DNA of 64,000 nucleotides from Dicyema japonicum (lineage: Eukaryota > Dicyemida > Rhombozoa > Dicyemidae), in NCBI GenBank assembly GCA_011109175.1, contig RDEW01000034.1, positions 393,556-457,555 on the forward strand, read 5' to 3'. Position 1 is the first letter of the stretch; every line of letters begins with the position of its first letter. Of this stretch, positions 11,831 through 23,765 are shown piece after piece. A model generated the notes under the pieces. That model was given only the letters and a program-made list of their open reading frames with translations. It did no database searches and was not told the DNA's origin. Both the position numbers and the translations under genes were made by a program.

Positions 11831-13056
11831 CATCGTTCCTTCCTTAAAAATTAATCGTATTAGTTTCGAAGTGAATTCGTTTTGGGTCCAAAAATACGAG
11901 TTTTTAAGTTAATCTTTTTTATCAATGTTTCTTTGCTTCTTTTTATTTTATTCGTTCAGACCATATTTGCAGACAAATATACCCGTATAGTGCCAAGGTG
12001 AATGCTCCAGGCTTTTTTATATTTATTATTGCACATTTCCTGTTAACACACTAGACCCAACCACTATGGATCTTAAGGAGGAGGTGAGTAGACAACACAA
12101 CTCCCGACCGAATTTCACATGTAGTGAATAGAGCCTCTCTTAATTCACAATCGAACATGGACGCGGTAGCCACTAAGTACATGTCTGGTCATACAGTCAA
12201 TGCCATTTTACTTACAGGGCAAGAAGTCTATTTGGAATAAATTCCGCATTTAGTTGAGTCTTACATAGAAGTGGTCCATATTGCGTCAATTATTCGGGTT
12301 TGGGGGAATAAACCTAAAAAGGAGTTTAACTCTCAGTAATATCAAAGTATTTATATCCGTTTTGTCTTCTAGTCGCCTACCAAATCTTTTTACGAGAATT
12401 GGTTACTGATTTGAGAAAATTAGTTTCCAAAACGATTTCTTCCTAGACCCCGCTTACAGATTCACTATTTTCAGCTGATGGACAAAACTATTTTATGTCA
12501 TCATGAACATAAGGTTATTTGTAATAAAACAAACCTCCTCATAAATTGACGAGTACCGTTCGAATTGGGCATTGATGAGTCTGCTCAACAATTCAAGCAG
12601 AGAACAAAGAGCAGCGGCGACATACTTGTTCTTGTAACCTATCAAAATTATCTTTGTTATAATGCATATGAAAACTGACGGACTAGACAAACCGAGTGAA
12701 CTACATAAGCAAACAAAGGCCACGCAGACACTCGATAGCGATGATCGACAGAATCTAACGCACAAACATATAAGTGATTCCTCATGAGAATACAAAAACA
12801 CTTGTAAATCAAATTTAGTTCCTTATCATCCTGGTAGTTCCGTTTAGTTCTACGTTGAATCTAGGATAGAATACCGTCAACCTCAACAAAGCTTCTGTCC
12901 TCATTCGACGTGAATCTGGTCATCAACTTGGTGGACATCCAAGTAACGGATAATGTGATCTGTCGGAGACTTTGGATTATCTATCTTTGGAAACCACGTA
13001 CATTTACAAGTTAAAAAATAAGAACTGTGTTACTAAACTTATTTCGTGCACTCCAC
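11831..13056. other. No gene recognised
   Basis: No supported gene. Sequence around 12055-12220 has a frame reading SLNSQSNMDAVATKYMSGHT that I could not assign. Confidence 0.3.
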
Positions 13057-13752
13057 AAGACTCGGTCATCAAGGATCTGATGTACCTAGAACAATTCATC
13101 AACCCCTTTACATGATTTTACAAGCTCAACAAATTGAAAACATCTCAACATTTCTATGGGTACCAATGTTGACACCAGTTTCATGCAATCGGCGTTTAAC
13201 CAAAATTGAGATTATACCCAAACAGATTGTTCGAATCCATTTAGAGCCATAAGTGATGCATTCTTTCTTATAGTCTTCTCTACATCTACTTTTCACTATG
13301 TTTGTATCGCTCTGTTACTAGTGAGAAGCAACATACTTCAATTATAGATAGAATTATTTATTAATTTATTTTATTTGTTTTTAAAAATATTTTTACAATA
13401 TGGCGAACCTATTAATACATTATTGCTTCATCTGGCGTGTAATTTTATACGTTGTTGTGGTTGTTTGTTGTTGCATTTAATCGTCTTTTATCTGTGTATT
13501 GTGACATATTTTCCTTCAATTATATTAATGGATGATCAAAGTGTTGAAGGTAGTTAACAAAATGTCTAATATATATATTTTGGTAACCTATTAATATGGA
13601 TTGTTCTCACTATTTGATTTTTCTATATTTGTTGCTCAATTTTTTATCAGTATTTTGAAATTTTATTGTAATTTTTTATTTGTTCCTTCATGGATTTCAT
13701 GGATTTTAACATCTTGACATATTCTGTAAATTTCACGTGCTTGAATTTATTC

Positions 13753-13895
13753 CCATTGTCTGAATATAAATGGAATTTACATGAACCATTACAAATAAAA
13801 CAGTCCCATTGTCTGATTATAAATGGAATTACTGAACCATAACAATAAAACACTTCCATTCTCTAAATAAATGGAATATACGTGGATCATTAGAA
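13753..13895 (+). repeat. Three tandem 50-53-bp units in the left arm
   Basis: Units begin CCATTGTCTGAATATAAATG at 13753, CCATTGTCTGATTATAAATG at 13806 and CCATTCTCTAAATAAATGG at 13856. Each contains a small CCATT...AATGG hairpin and a GAACCATxACAAATAAAAC stretch. The mirror image lies at about 18580-18730 in the right arm. Confidence 0.7.
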
Positions 13896-15103
13896 TATTG
13901 TCTGGCTCATTTAACGAACCGTCTGTAATGCTACTGGACTTTTTTCCTTGTTTATTTTGATTCAGTGTAAATAACTTCCACCTTCAATAAAAAAAACAAA
14001 TGATAACATTTCGACGTGCTTTGTCTATTGGTGAATGTGAGTTATATGATGAACTTTGAGCATAGAACTGAATTTTATTAAAAATTATTTTATTAGAAAT
14101 TTCAGAAATAAATGAACTAAGTGATTTCTCCTTAGACTTATTCTCCTCCTCTTTCCCCTGGACTCATTTATTTTGATCGTCATTTTTCATATTCGGCTTT
14201 GGTTAATAGTATTCTTTAGAATCCGTGAACTATCTTTGTTGATGAAACTGTTTCATTAGGCTATGAGTTTTCTTGGAATTTTCCAAGAAAGTCATTCCAT
14301 AATTTTTGGTCCAAATTTTAGTAAATTGTGATGACGTTTGTAGAATTTATATTTTAACATTGTCAACATTCTCCACCAATATGAGGCATGTGGGTCTGTA
14401 AGAGAATGAATAAACCAGGCTTCAGGATCGGTAGTATATCGGACAACTGTACATAACAAATAATAAATTATAGCAAAAAAACGAAAAATTATTAACTTCA
14501 GAAATGTTTCTTTTTGTGTGATGTTCATATCATTGGAATAATAAAGATGACCTGGCTTTCATCAACATATTTAGCATTGGCCGCGTTACACTGGAGAAGT
14601 CACTGAATCTAAGATGAGTCGTAGCTTTTGAGTGTAATCAGAAGTTAGCTTTTACGAAAAAAAGATTTCCATTTTATTCCTCTAAGTGCACCTATCAAAC
14701 AACACTTGGTATGTTATTTCTTGGTTTTCATATCACTTTCCGCGTCATATAGCTACCGTATTCAGACAATGTCGGATGAACAAAGGCGATTTAGCCGGAA
14801 TAGAAAAATATGAGCCAGCATTTTCAGACGTGTAAATGTTGTTTTTAGTCGTTGTATTTTTCGAGCTTATGTAAGGATATAAAGTTTTTTCAGTTGATGA
14901 TTTTGGGTTTCGATGGTTATGAGACTGATCTGTCTGAACATCCAGAGATTGAATTCGTTAAATAAATCCAGTATGCACTTGATATAAGTCCTTCGGATTA
15001 TGGCAAAAATATAAATTTCAAGACATTAAAAGAATAGACATTTCCTCATTAATTTTGTTCAGTTAATTTTTTACATAATTTTAATTTAATTTATTGAAAT
15101 AAA

Positions 15104-15930
15104 TACAATAAAGTCCCACTTTTTGGGCAACCCTTAAATTGCCAATTCTCAAATTTATTTATGCTAAAAGTTCACGTCAGGATTCAAAAAGCAATTTTCC
15201 TTAGAAATTGCCCAATTCTCAAATTGGCCACACATTATTAAAAAACATAAAATTTATTTTACTAATCTTTTTCAATTATTTTATTAAAAATCAAAATTTC
15301 AGACTAAAAATTTTACTACGTGTTCGAAAGCTTCTCGTCAAAGCTTAATTGTTTTCAAAAACACTAAATTTTTAGGTATCAAAAATAGAAATACTACACC
15401 GTGCCAAAAAATCACTCACAGATTTTCTATTTTATTTAATATTATAATTTCAAGAAAAATATAAATAATATTCCTTAATTCCCGATAGTCCATATTAAAA
15501 ACATCTAAAAATTATATTCCTTTTACAATGACATGCAATTCGTTAAAATTTCCTGAACTTGATACTAAGCTTGGTTTTTGAATGCATGAATTACATAGGG
15601 AACTGATAACTGACTAACAATCTGACCTAGAAGGATTTGTATATCACTGACGAATTTCCAAACATTTAAAAAAGACGAAATTTAAAATATGGACGAATAG
15701 GACTTTATTATATACTGATTCCGTCCAGAGTATATGAAAAAACACGAATTGGTGGATATAAAAATTTTAAAGATTGGGTTTCAATTATGTTATGTACAAA
15801 AATAACTGGAACCCATAAATTAAAACCAGTTATGATTTCAAAATCCAAAACACCCAGGTGTTTCAAAATCTCAAATTGGCAGCAAATAGTTCAGGAACAA
15901 TTTTGGGCCAATTTAAGGGACTTTACTGTA
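15104..15930. mobile_element. Non-autonomous inverted-repeat DNA element (pogo-like)
   Basis: The ends are TACAATAAAGTCCCAC and, reverse-complemented, TACAGTAAAGTCCCTTAAAT; TA at each tip fits a Tc1/mariner-type target. The motif TTAAATTGGCC or TTAAATTGCC recurs close to both ends. The 827-bp interior is AT-rich with no transposase frame. It lies entirely within the spacer of the fold-back element. Confidence 0.55.
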
Positions 15931-17421
15931 ACAATTTTTAACATTTTCATCTTTTAAGTTTCTACCCTTTTCGAGTATGTTATTTAATAAGGAAAAACTA
16001 GTTACTGCCAAAATAGTGTTCAAGACACTTCCACAAGTCTGAAAAAATTTTTGACAAAACTTGTTAATTTCTAATTTTTGATATCTCTTGATGCATTTTA
16101 CTTGTTTTTTTTCAAGATAAAAATTGATGTCACACTCATCCTGTTCAAATTAGATTGAATCTATAACTTTTATTGCATCTATAATGGTAAACAATATTTT
16201 GCAGTTTCATATTTCCAGAATAATTTAATGGTAGTCAGATGTCAAATTATCAAATTTTTCTTTAAATTATCTGATTGTATTTAAACTTTAGCAATTTACT
16301 CAGTCTTTAGAGTTTTTCACATTATAGAGGTGTTTTGATCGGATTTTTGGATCGTTGATAAAAAAGTCAGAAGAGATGATAAAAATTCAAATATTAGTAA
16401 TGCTAACATATCAGAAGTGCTTAATGTTACAAATAAAAATCTTGAGAATTTCATATGGAAATATAATTTCTGGCTTAAAATGTGCTTTTATGTTTAGGGT
16501 GAGCCGACGATTTACAGGGAATTTGTTTTTAGCTTTAAGAACCCAGAAAATAGGCAAAAATGAGGTCGCTTCCGAAGCATATTTAAATCAAGTGATTTTA
16601 GTGTTTATTGTGATCTGTGGAGTTCTTGGAGATTTCACATCTTCATTAGCTAGAAACCTTGTGGATTTTATTGATTTTGTTTCTTCCCAAAGTGGTTACT
16701 GGTCGAGTGATTAAAGTTGTCAACATCTCCTTCTAGCACAGTCTTCCTTCTTTTGAGGATGCGAAAGGCATGGTACTAAAGAAAAAACGTAAGCTTATAT
16801 CTTGAACGGGTTGAGGTTTAAATAGTTCGAATCTCGTGCAACATAATACAAAGAACTTAGATGAGCACCTATCAGACCTTCAAAAGCCTGTTGTTAGCTA
16901 ATGTGACTAAATAATCCTGCTAATAATGCAATTAAAAATGTTCCAGTTATCATAATTTTCGCAAGTTACTTCTACTGACGACTACTCGACGTCAGCATTG
17001 TCTCTTAAAACATAAAGTCCATTTCGTGCGATACAACTTTGTATTTTGCCATATATTTCGTCCTGTAGCGGATATTTTCTGCTTTTGGAATTTCCACCAT
17101 GACGCACAACTACTTCATCACCAATGGGCCAAATCTTCTTTGTCAAATTTCCATCTTCTCGTAACCTGGCATAAGGACACTTGGATACGATATCAAAACC
17201 TCTGTCTTCGTTAGTGGTAAATTTTAATTCTCATAAACTATAGAGCCTGTCTCGTCCGGAATAATTTGATTTTTGTTCAGTCTATATCTCTTAGTTGATA
17301 TGGGAACCTGATCAACTTTATCTTCAATAGGGAAGTATCGCATTTTACTTAGCACTATGTACAACAGATGCAGACTCACGTTAATAAATATTTTAAAATA
17401 ATACAGGGTTTTCCGATTTAT
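15931..17421 (-). other. Fold-back spacer; possible integrase C-terminal scrap at 16980-17215
   Basis: Mostly unassigned AT-rich sequence. On the minus strand at about 17215-16990 one frame reads TTNEDRGFDIVSKCPYARL, then KKIWPIGDEVVVRHGG, then SRKYPLQDEIYGKI and GLYVLRDNADVE. The V-GDEVVV...GKI pattern is reminiscent of the SH3-like C-terminal domain of retrotransposon integrases, but there is no catalytic core nearby. A plus-strand ORF at 16355-16714 has no recognisable domain. Confidence 0.25.
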
Positions 17422-17597
17422 TTAATAACTGTCATAAAGATTAATAACTTTGTCATAAAATTTAATAACTTTGTCAAAATATCTAATAACTTTGTCATAA
17501 AGTTTAATAACTTTGTCATAAAGTTTAATAACTTTGTCAAAATGTTTAATAATTTGTCAAAATATTTAATAACTTTGTCAAAATGTTTAATAACTGA
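17422..17597 (+). repeat. 21-bp tandem repeat, about nine units
   Basis: Units of TTAATAACTTTGTCAxAAxxT start at roughly 17422, 17441, 17462, 17483, 17504, 17525, 17546, 17567 and 17588. Because 21 is a multiple of three, the array reads as an open frame of NNFVIKF heptads, but composition and context point to a minisatellite rather than a protein. The unit spacing has no non-repeated spacer, so it is not a CRISPR array. Confidence 0.75.
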
Positions 17598-17653
17598 GTA
17601 AATAAAATATTGATATAAAGAAATGAGTAAATAAAATATTGATATAAAGAAAT
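17596..17653 (+). repeat. 29-bp direct duplication
   Basis: Two perfect, adjacent copies (17596-17624 and 17625-17653) of a unit starting GAGTAAATAAAATATTGATA directly follow the 21-bp array. Confidence 0.8.
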
Positions 17654-17999
17654 ATATAAAAATACAAAATCAACAGTTCCCCACTAGAGTGAAACGTGTA
17701 TAATAAATTTTATTATTTATGGTTGACTATTTTAAAATATAAATTTTTCTAAAAAATGCAGAAAGTGAATCACAAAATATAATTCAAGCACAACAGGTGA
17801 AATCTTATCCAAAGGGTATTTATTCTGAACAGGAAACAATAGATGAAGATGGAAATACAAAAATAATTTGCAGAAAATGAGAAATTAAATAAGATAGAGA
17901 TATTCACTGCAAATTTTGTTGAAAATATAGAATATGTAATAAAAGGACAAAAATAAATGCACTTTTGATATAAATATTAAAATAATGAATCAACTTTCT

Positions 18000-18085
18000 G
18001 TCGTTTAGTGGGAATCACATCTCAACAAGAGTTGAAACAAGTCGAAGTTGAAGGGTCATAAAAACATGACTTGAATGAATTGCCA
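18000..18085 (+). mobile_element. LINE family R fragment (restriction-type endonuclease)
   Basis: The plus strand encodes LVGITSQQELKQVEVEGS and, after a stop, KHDLNEL. The copy at 46401-46652 has EVGITSQDRLKQVEVEKLHK followed by YDLLANEL. This is the part just after the catalytic strand of the restriction-like endonuclease. It sits at the inner edge of the fold-back spacer. Confidence 0.55.
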
Positions 18086-19418
18086 TCTATCCATTAACTC
18101 AATTAGCATTAAGCAACTGTATTAACATGAAATGGTCTTGATCAAATTATACAAACATTACTAAAAATTTGGTTCAAAAATATGGAATGACTTTCTTGGA
18201 AAATTCCAAGAAACTCACAGCCTAATGAAACAGTTTCATCAAAGATAGTTCACGGATTCTAAAGAATACTATGAACCAAAGCCGAATATGAAAAATGACG
18301 ATCAAAATAAATGAGTCCGGGGGAAAGAGGAGGAGAATAAGTCTAAGAAAAAAATCACTTAGTTCATTTATTTCTGAAATTTCTATATAAAAATTTTTAA
18401 TAAAATTCAGTTCTCTGCTCATAAACCATCATATAGCTTACATTCACCAATAGACAAAGCACGTCGAAATGTTATCATTTGTTTTTTTATTGTAGGTGGA
18501 GGTTATTTACACTGAATCTAAATAAACAAGGAAAAAAGTCAGTAACATTACAGACGGTTTGTTAAATGAGCCAGACAATATTCTAATGATCCACGTATTT
18601 CCATTTAATTAGAGAATGGGAGTGTTTTAGTTGTTATGGTTCATGTAAATTCCATTTATAATTAGACAATGGGACTGTTTTATTTGTAATGGTTCATGTA
18701 AATTCCATTTATAATCAGACAATGGGAATAAATTCAAGCACCGTGAAATTTACAAAATATGTCAAGATATTAAAATTGAACAAATCCATGAAGGAACAAA
18801 TAAAAAATTACAATAAAATTTCAAAATACTGATAAAAAATTGAGCAACAAATATAGAAAAATCAAATAGTGGAGAACAATCCATATTTATAGGTTACCAA
18901 AATATATATGTATATTAGACATTTTGTTAACTACCTTCAACACTACTTGATCATCCATTAATATAATTGAAAAAATATGTCAAATACACAAAAGACGATA
19001 AAATGCAACAACAAACAAAGCAACCACAACAACGTATAAAATTACACGCCAGATGATGCAATAATGATCAATAGGTTCGCCATATTGTATAAATATTTTT
19101 AAAAACAAATAAAATAAATTTATTAATAATTCTATCTATAATTGAAGTATGTTGCTTCTCACTAGTAACAGAGCAATACAAACATAGTGAAATGTTGATG
19201 TAGAGAAGACTATAAGAAAGAATGCATCACTTATGGCTCTAGGATTCGAACAATCTGTTTGGGTATAATCTCAATTTAGTTAAACGCCGATTGCATGAAT
19301 CTGGTGTCAACATTGGTTTCCCATCGAATGTTGAGATGATTTCAATTTGTTGAGCTTGTAAAATCATGTAAAGGTGATGAATTGTTCTAGGTACAATCAT
19401 ATCCTGATGACGAGTCTT

Positions 19419-19984
19419 CAAGAGGGGTGGAAAATAGTTGCGGCCAATGATCCCTTGGCAGCTTCCTAAATTGCAACCTTTTTAGGAGAGAGTAGCAGGA
19501 AACGTTCGGAAGTTATTGGCTGAGTTTTCTTTGTTCGATTTCAGCATTCGGATTTCAAGCAATATCATGTCCTCTATTCCAATATTTATATAAGTCTTCC
19601 ACAAACGTCCGCTGTTATTAAATAAGATTTATGCTCTACCTGCTTACTCTAAAAATGCTTGAGTCATATATGCTCGTAGAGTTTATCCACTTTGATTGTG
19701 TATTGATGGTGTTAGAGTTCGCTCATAAAACTTCTGTTTACTCTAGAATTGTGAATTCATGCTAATTTTTTGGCAAGCAGATCTTAGTCTTCTTAATTTT
19801 ATATTGACGACAATGTGTAGATATTGCAGTTAACGACCTCATTATACCTTCCAAGTAGTCGCCGTTTTTCGCAGTACCACAACTTACAGCCAATCATTCC
19901 TGCAGAATTACAGAGAACATATGCTTTATAAAATATCAAAATTTATAGATATATTAAATATCCAATGAAAAATTTATGAATTTT
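19419..19984. other. No gene recognised
   Basis: On the minus strand near 19800-19930 a frame reads AGMIGCKLWYCEKRRLLGRY, possibly the N-terminal part of another LINE, but without a diagnostic motif. Confidence 0.25.
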
Positions 19985-20690
19985 CAAATTTATGATTCAT
20001 CCAGAAGGCCACAGAAAGAATACAAATTAACCTGGACAAGCTTAATGCCTGGATAATGGAAAACCGGCTCTTGGTGGATGCAGAAAAGTCGTCTACGTTA
20101 CTATTTACCTCGGACAAAAGATTGGGAAGGAAGACAGTCACCTTGAATTCAAACAAGGTCGGCATCCCTTTCTCACAGATGTCAAAGGATCTTGGGTGTG
20201 ACAAATTGATATACATCTCTGTTTAACACCTCACGTAGAAAACATTCTATTGAAATGCGAGAAGATAACTGAACGTATTGGAAAGTTTATCGGGAATATG
20301 GAAGAGTGGTACTTACCCAGTCTTAATGAACGTATACAAACAATACATCGAGCTATGTTTCTCATATCCTTGCGCTCGTGGAAACCGTCTATATCTTAGA
20401 CAAATATGAGGAAAATTGAAAATGCAAAAGAAGGATTACAGAGTAACGGAGCGTTGGATTTGTAAAGATCATCGACCCGGACCTACGCCTCTGGAAACCC
20501 TTATGAGACTAGATTCCAGATCACGAGAAGTTGGCCCTGAAAATTCAGGCAGCTGTCCTGTACGTTCATGCGCGGGCACGAAAGAAGAACACCGGCAAAG
20601 ATGAGGTCTCTGTTAGAATGCATCGGGATCACGTGATAATTAGTTTTGTTTTACCGTGGTTTTAGGTTATAAATAAAAAAATAAAATTTG
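19985..20690 (+). mobile_element. LINE family C, 5'-truncated copy
   Basis: The plus strand gives ATERIQINLDKLNAWIMENR, then LLVDAEKSSTLLFTS (the helix after the RT YADD motif). Next come LTPHVENILLKCEKI, then KDYRVTERWICKDHRPGPTP and LETL, all in changing frames. The end carries GCATCGGGATCACGTGATAA, a GTTTTACCGTGGTTTTAGG block and a TAAATAAAAAAATAAAA tail. The same order occurs at 34440-34850. The catalytic core is missing. Confidence 0.65.
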
Positions 20691-20699
20691 CAAACAGCA

Positions 20700-21010
20700 A
20701 TTAATTTATCGGCGAATTTACCGTACTTGTCGGGCACAAGGTTCTTCGATTTCCTCAGCGAGGATTAGGAGTAGCCAATCCGATCTTTGGGAGCGAAGAC
20801 TATGCGACCAATAAATAACCACCATCATCTAGTCCAACTTCCCGAGGTCGTTGAACAGGTTAACAGGAAAATAATGTGGTTACTTAGTTGCCAGATTAAA
20901 ACTTGATGCAATTTTTTCGACGTGAAGGTGAACCAGTTAGAAAATTGGGAGCGATCAGCATTTGCAGCGTCGTATTTATTAGCTGCTGGCCTCCTAAATG
21001 TTAGTGAGGC
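20700..21010 (+). mobile_element. LINE family A-like fragment (post-RT region)
   Basis: The sequence reads DFLSED, then LRFPQRGLGVANPIF (compare LPARFGGLGIxNP in family A-like elements), then a phased stretch with PTSRGR. The GGLG-x-NP motif normally lies between the RT and the C-terminal nuclease. The copy is short and broken. Confidence 0.4.
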
Positions 21011-22117
21011 CGGGGTTACTTAACTAACTAAATATCAGCGGATTAATTAATATGACTGTGACATATCATTATAATTAAAAAAATCCCAATTTTAAAAAAT
21101 CGCTCTCAGAAAGAAAAAAATAATCCCTTATCCAATAAAATTTGACCTTAAGTACGAATCCACCTTGTTGAGAAAACTGTCTAACACCACCAATATCCAT
21201 CCATTCGGTCAAGCAAATTAGCTTCATATACAGGCCGAGCACATCAGTAATATTTTTTTCGACATTTCATTCAATTCCAGCGGCTTTTAAGAAGGAATTA
21301 TCTCCATCATCACAATCGTTGTGTTTTCTTCTTCGAGAGAATATTTATAGGTTGTCTATAAATAGCAGGTTGTTTAGTTGCATAACTACAAGATCCTTGG
21401 TTGTGATTGTCAATTATAATCGCTTAATTTTCAATCTAGTGAATAGTTTTTTTGCAAAGTGAAAGTTACCCTAACCACATTCATATTGAACACTTCACAG
21501 GCTATTTAAAATTGCTACATCTTTGAAAGTGCCAGACCTCCAAATGAGCAATTCTATTTATAATCAGAAGGGCAACTGACTATTAGATCAAAATGTGAGG
21601 AATTAAAGATTCGTTATAGAATGATCATTGTCCAGTCTTGAATTCAGATATCTCAGAATTGTTTGATGTCCCATTTTTATTTCGGTCTAAATCTCAACTT
21701 TTAATCTCACATGTTGTCAATTTTTCAAAGATTCAAAAACTTCTGAGTCTTAAATGGAGCCAATCGAAAATTATCAAATTCAACAAATTCACACCGTCCA
21801 ACCACCTCCACTGGGAAACCATCATTCTCTTACTAGAAGATCACCTGAATATCTACAGTGACTTGCATACGTCATCGTGGGTTGGATAAATTGTTCATAA
21901 AATTCTCAGTTTTGTTATTAAGTTTTTTTGATATCATTTTAGGATTCTAATTTTCTTCAGAGCAAAATTACCTTGTACCAAACATTTCTGATAAAAGAGA
22001 GCCCCAGATTAAAAGTTATCTCAAGAATTTTCGATATTTTGTTAATTGGAATAGCCCCGTTCTTCATTTCGTAACATTCTGATTTTTTCTAACCTTTACA
22101 TGGAAAAAGAGTTGTCG
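21011..22117. other. No gene recognised
   Basis: AT-rich spacer. A plus-strand ORF at 21638-21889 has no recognisable domain. Confidence 0.3.
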
Positions 22118-22195
22118 GTCATATAGTGAAGTTAAGCACAATAGATTCCAGTTACACGGGATATCCAGCGGTTCAAGTCTTCACACTATATATTC
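22114..22195 (+). other. 5S rRNA- or tRNA-like relic
   Basis: TTGTCGGTCATATAG is followed by AAGTTAAGCACAATAGATTC and CCAGTTACACGGGAT. The second block resembles the middle of animal 5S rRNA (AAGTTAAGCA...GAGTCCAGTTAGTACTTGGAT) and the first resembles its 5' end (ACGGCCATA). About 35 nt that should separate them is missing. Downstream, GCGGTTCAAGTC resembles a tRNA B-box. The outer parts ATATAGTGAAG and CTTCACACTATAT can pair. It is either a truncated 5S pseudogene, a SINE promoter or chance. Confidence 0.25.
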
Positions 22196-22711
22196 GTTTA
22201 TTGACCTGTGCATAATAGGAAGAAAAGTAGTGAAATCCTTTAAGGTCATTCTTCTTTCTCCATCTGAGCTAGTAGTTCATTCAAACATTGAACTGTAAGC
22301 AGATCATGTTAGTCAGAAGTGTCCGAGGGATACATATGTAAGAGCCCTGACCCACACATTGTGCCTTTTTATCTATGGTGGGAAAATGTATTCGATGTTG
22401 ATCCTACAAAAAATTACAGTAGAAGTATGTGAAGCTAGTAGAAGCTGAGTAACAAGCAGCGTGGAGTCATTCATATATGGGAATAGAGATTTACTACTGA
22501 TAAAAATAAACAGAGAGGGATGTTGTTAATAGATATTTCAGGGAGAACAGCAGAAATCAACAAAAGAGCATGAGAACAGGCATCATTTGAAATAGCTTGA
22601 TTTGGAAGGATTTATCCGAGTGCAGAGAAATGGACATCACTTTGCAGTCAGAGTTCGTCATCTACACCAATGGTGGAATCGTTTAAATATTCGATGTTCA
22701 GTGGCGCCCTC

Positions 22712-22800
22712 AACGAATAGTTAAAATATTTTAATTTATTAAAATAAATTAAACGAATAGTTAAAATATTTTAATTTATTAAAATTAATTTATTAAAATA
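22712..22800 (+). repeat. 40-bp AT-rich direct duplication
   Basis: ACGAATAGTTAAAATATTTT at 22714 recurs at 22754, giving two units of 40 bp; the second is followed by a partial third (TTTATTAAAATAAATTAAAA). Confidence 0.7.
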
Positions 22801-22859
22801 AATTAAAATATTTCGTTTTTTAATGTTTTTGTGTTGGTTACTAATTTGACTTTTTAAAT

Positions 22860-23512
22860 GGTTGGAAAAGAAATTTTTAGCGAAAGGAGACACGAAAGTA
22901 TCTTGGGAGATATTTTTATAATGGTTTTCCCAACAAACGGAGAACTGATTAACATACTATAAGATGTAAATTTTTACATCAATATAGACAAATTCAAAAC
23001 TTCCGTGGTGGATGAGAACAACGAGACAATAAAATTTGAATACGATTAGTGACCCTGCCCCACCCGACGATAGGAGATGTATTTACGAATCTTTATTTAG
23101 ACTGACTTCTTTGAAAAGGTGAAGGTCTATATGGGAAGCAGGAGACCAACAAACACGAATGCTCAATCATTGTGTACAACGGACATAAGAGGCTTATTTT
23201 CGGGTCTCAGATTATTACCACCATAATCAACCAGATAATATCATCCACACTGGTGAAGTCAGAAAACCGAAATACTACTATCAATGTGAATTTTGAAACT
23301 GGAACCGATGTTATGGAGTTGATGAGAATGAAATCGTTCTGGATAATCTTTTTGCATTTTTTAATTCCAACATGTCTTCGAGTTTATTAAAAAATTACCC
23401 AGTTGCAAGTGAAGTTACAAGATATTGTTCACTTTGTCAACGTGTTCATGTAGATCAGTTACTCAGCGATTATTCTCACATAGAAAACCGAGGCATAAAA
23501 TTTTATCAAGGC
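22860..23512 (+). pseudogene. Unrecognised coding relic with a CxxC motif
   Basis: Starting at 22859 a frame reads MVGKEIFSERRHESILGDIF and stops. From about 23114 another reads GLYGKQETNKHECSIIVYNG, then INVNFETGTDVME. One nucleotide off, it continues VDENEIVLDNLFAFFNS, then EVTRYCSLCQRVHVDQLL, where LINE C sequence takes over at about 23515. The amino-acid texture looks like genuine protein, but there are at least two stops and one frameshift not explained by short introns. The family is not recognised; a decayed host gene or a DNA-transposon gene are both possible. Confidence 0.3.
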
Positions 23513-23514
23513 AA

Positions 23515-23765
23515 GGTATTGAAAAACGTAATAATCAAGTTAAAGAGACTAATTTATTCAGTATTATTGAGGTACGGAAACCATCCAGTCTTTAATTCTT
23601 ATGTCATTTTCCAAAGACCCATCAAGATCTCCGCCAAGGAGAAAAGGGCATACAGAGTGACGGAAGAATGGTTTTTCCAAATTAAATGCCTAGCACAGAC
23701 GCTGTAATGCGGATAAACGACAGTTCTCTGTCCAGTACGTGTTCGCGTGGGTTCAAAAGAGATTA
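23515..23765 (+). mobile_element. LINE family C fragment
   Basis: The frame reads KNVIIKLKRLIYSVLLRYGN, then EKRAYRVTEEWFFQIKC. The last part matches KKDYRVTERWICKDH in the copy at 19985-20690. It is joined directly to the unrelated coding relic upstream. Confidence 0.45.

Larger units (their letters stand above)
13057..19418. mobile_element. Fold-back element with 1.26-kb inverted arms
   Basis: The left arm (13057-14325) and right arm (18155-19418) are near-identical reverse complements. Shared landmarks are AAGACTCG at the outer edges, GTACCTAGAACAATTCATCA, ACAATATGGCGAACCTATTA, the CCATT..AATGG subrepeats and TTTTCCAAGAAAGTCATTCC near the inner edge. Each arm carries about three tandem copies of a 50-53-bp unit starting CCATTGTCTG (13753, 13806, 13856), typical of fold-back type arms. 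The 3.8-kb spacer has no recognisable transposase; it holds another inverted-repeat element, a 21-bp tandem array and a LINE scrap. No target duplication is obvious at the outer ends, so the true termini may differ by tens of bases. A MULE-type or composite origin is possible. Confidence 0.7.

Noticed and set aside
12493-12801. 102-codon Cys/Ser/Leu-rich minus-strand ORF
   Set aside because: Low-complexity hydrophobic composition, no family resemblance and no extension by short introns.
16355-16714. 119-codon ORF in the fold-back spacer as a transposase
   Set aside because: No catalytic or DNA-binding motif is visible, and the frame is explained by low stop density in T-rich sequence.
17368-17601. 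Protein of NNFVIKF repeats, or a CRISPR-like array
   Set aside because: The units are contiguous 21-bp tandem repeats without unique spacers, in a eukaryotic context; the open frame follows from the unit length being a multiple of three.
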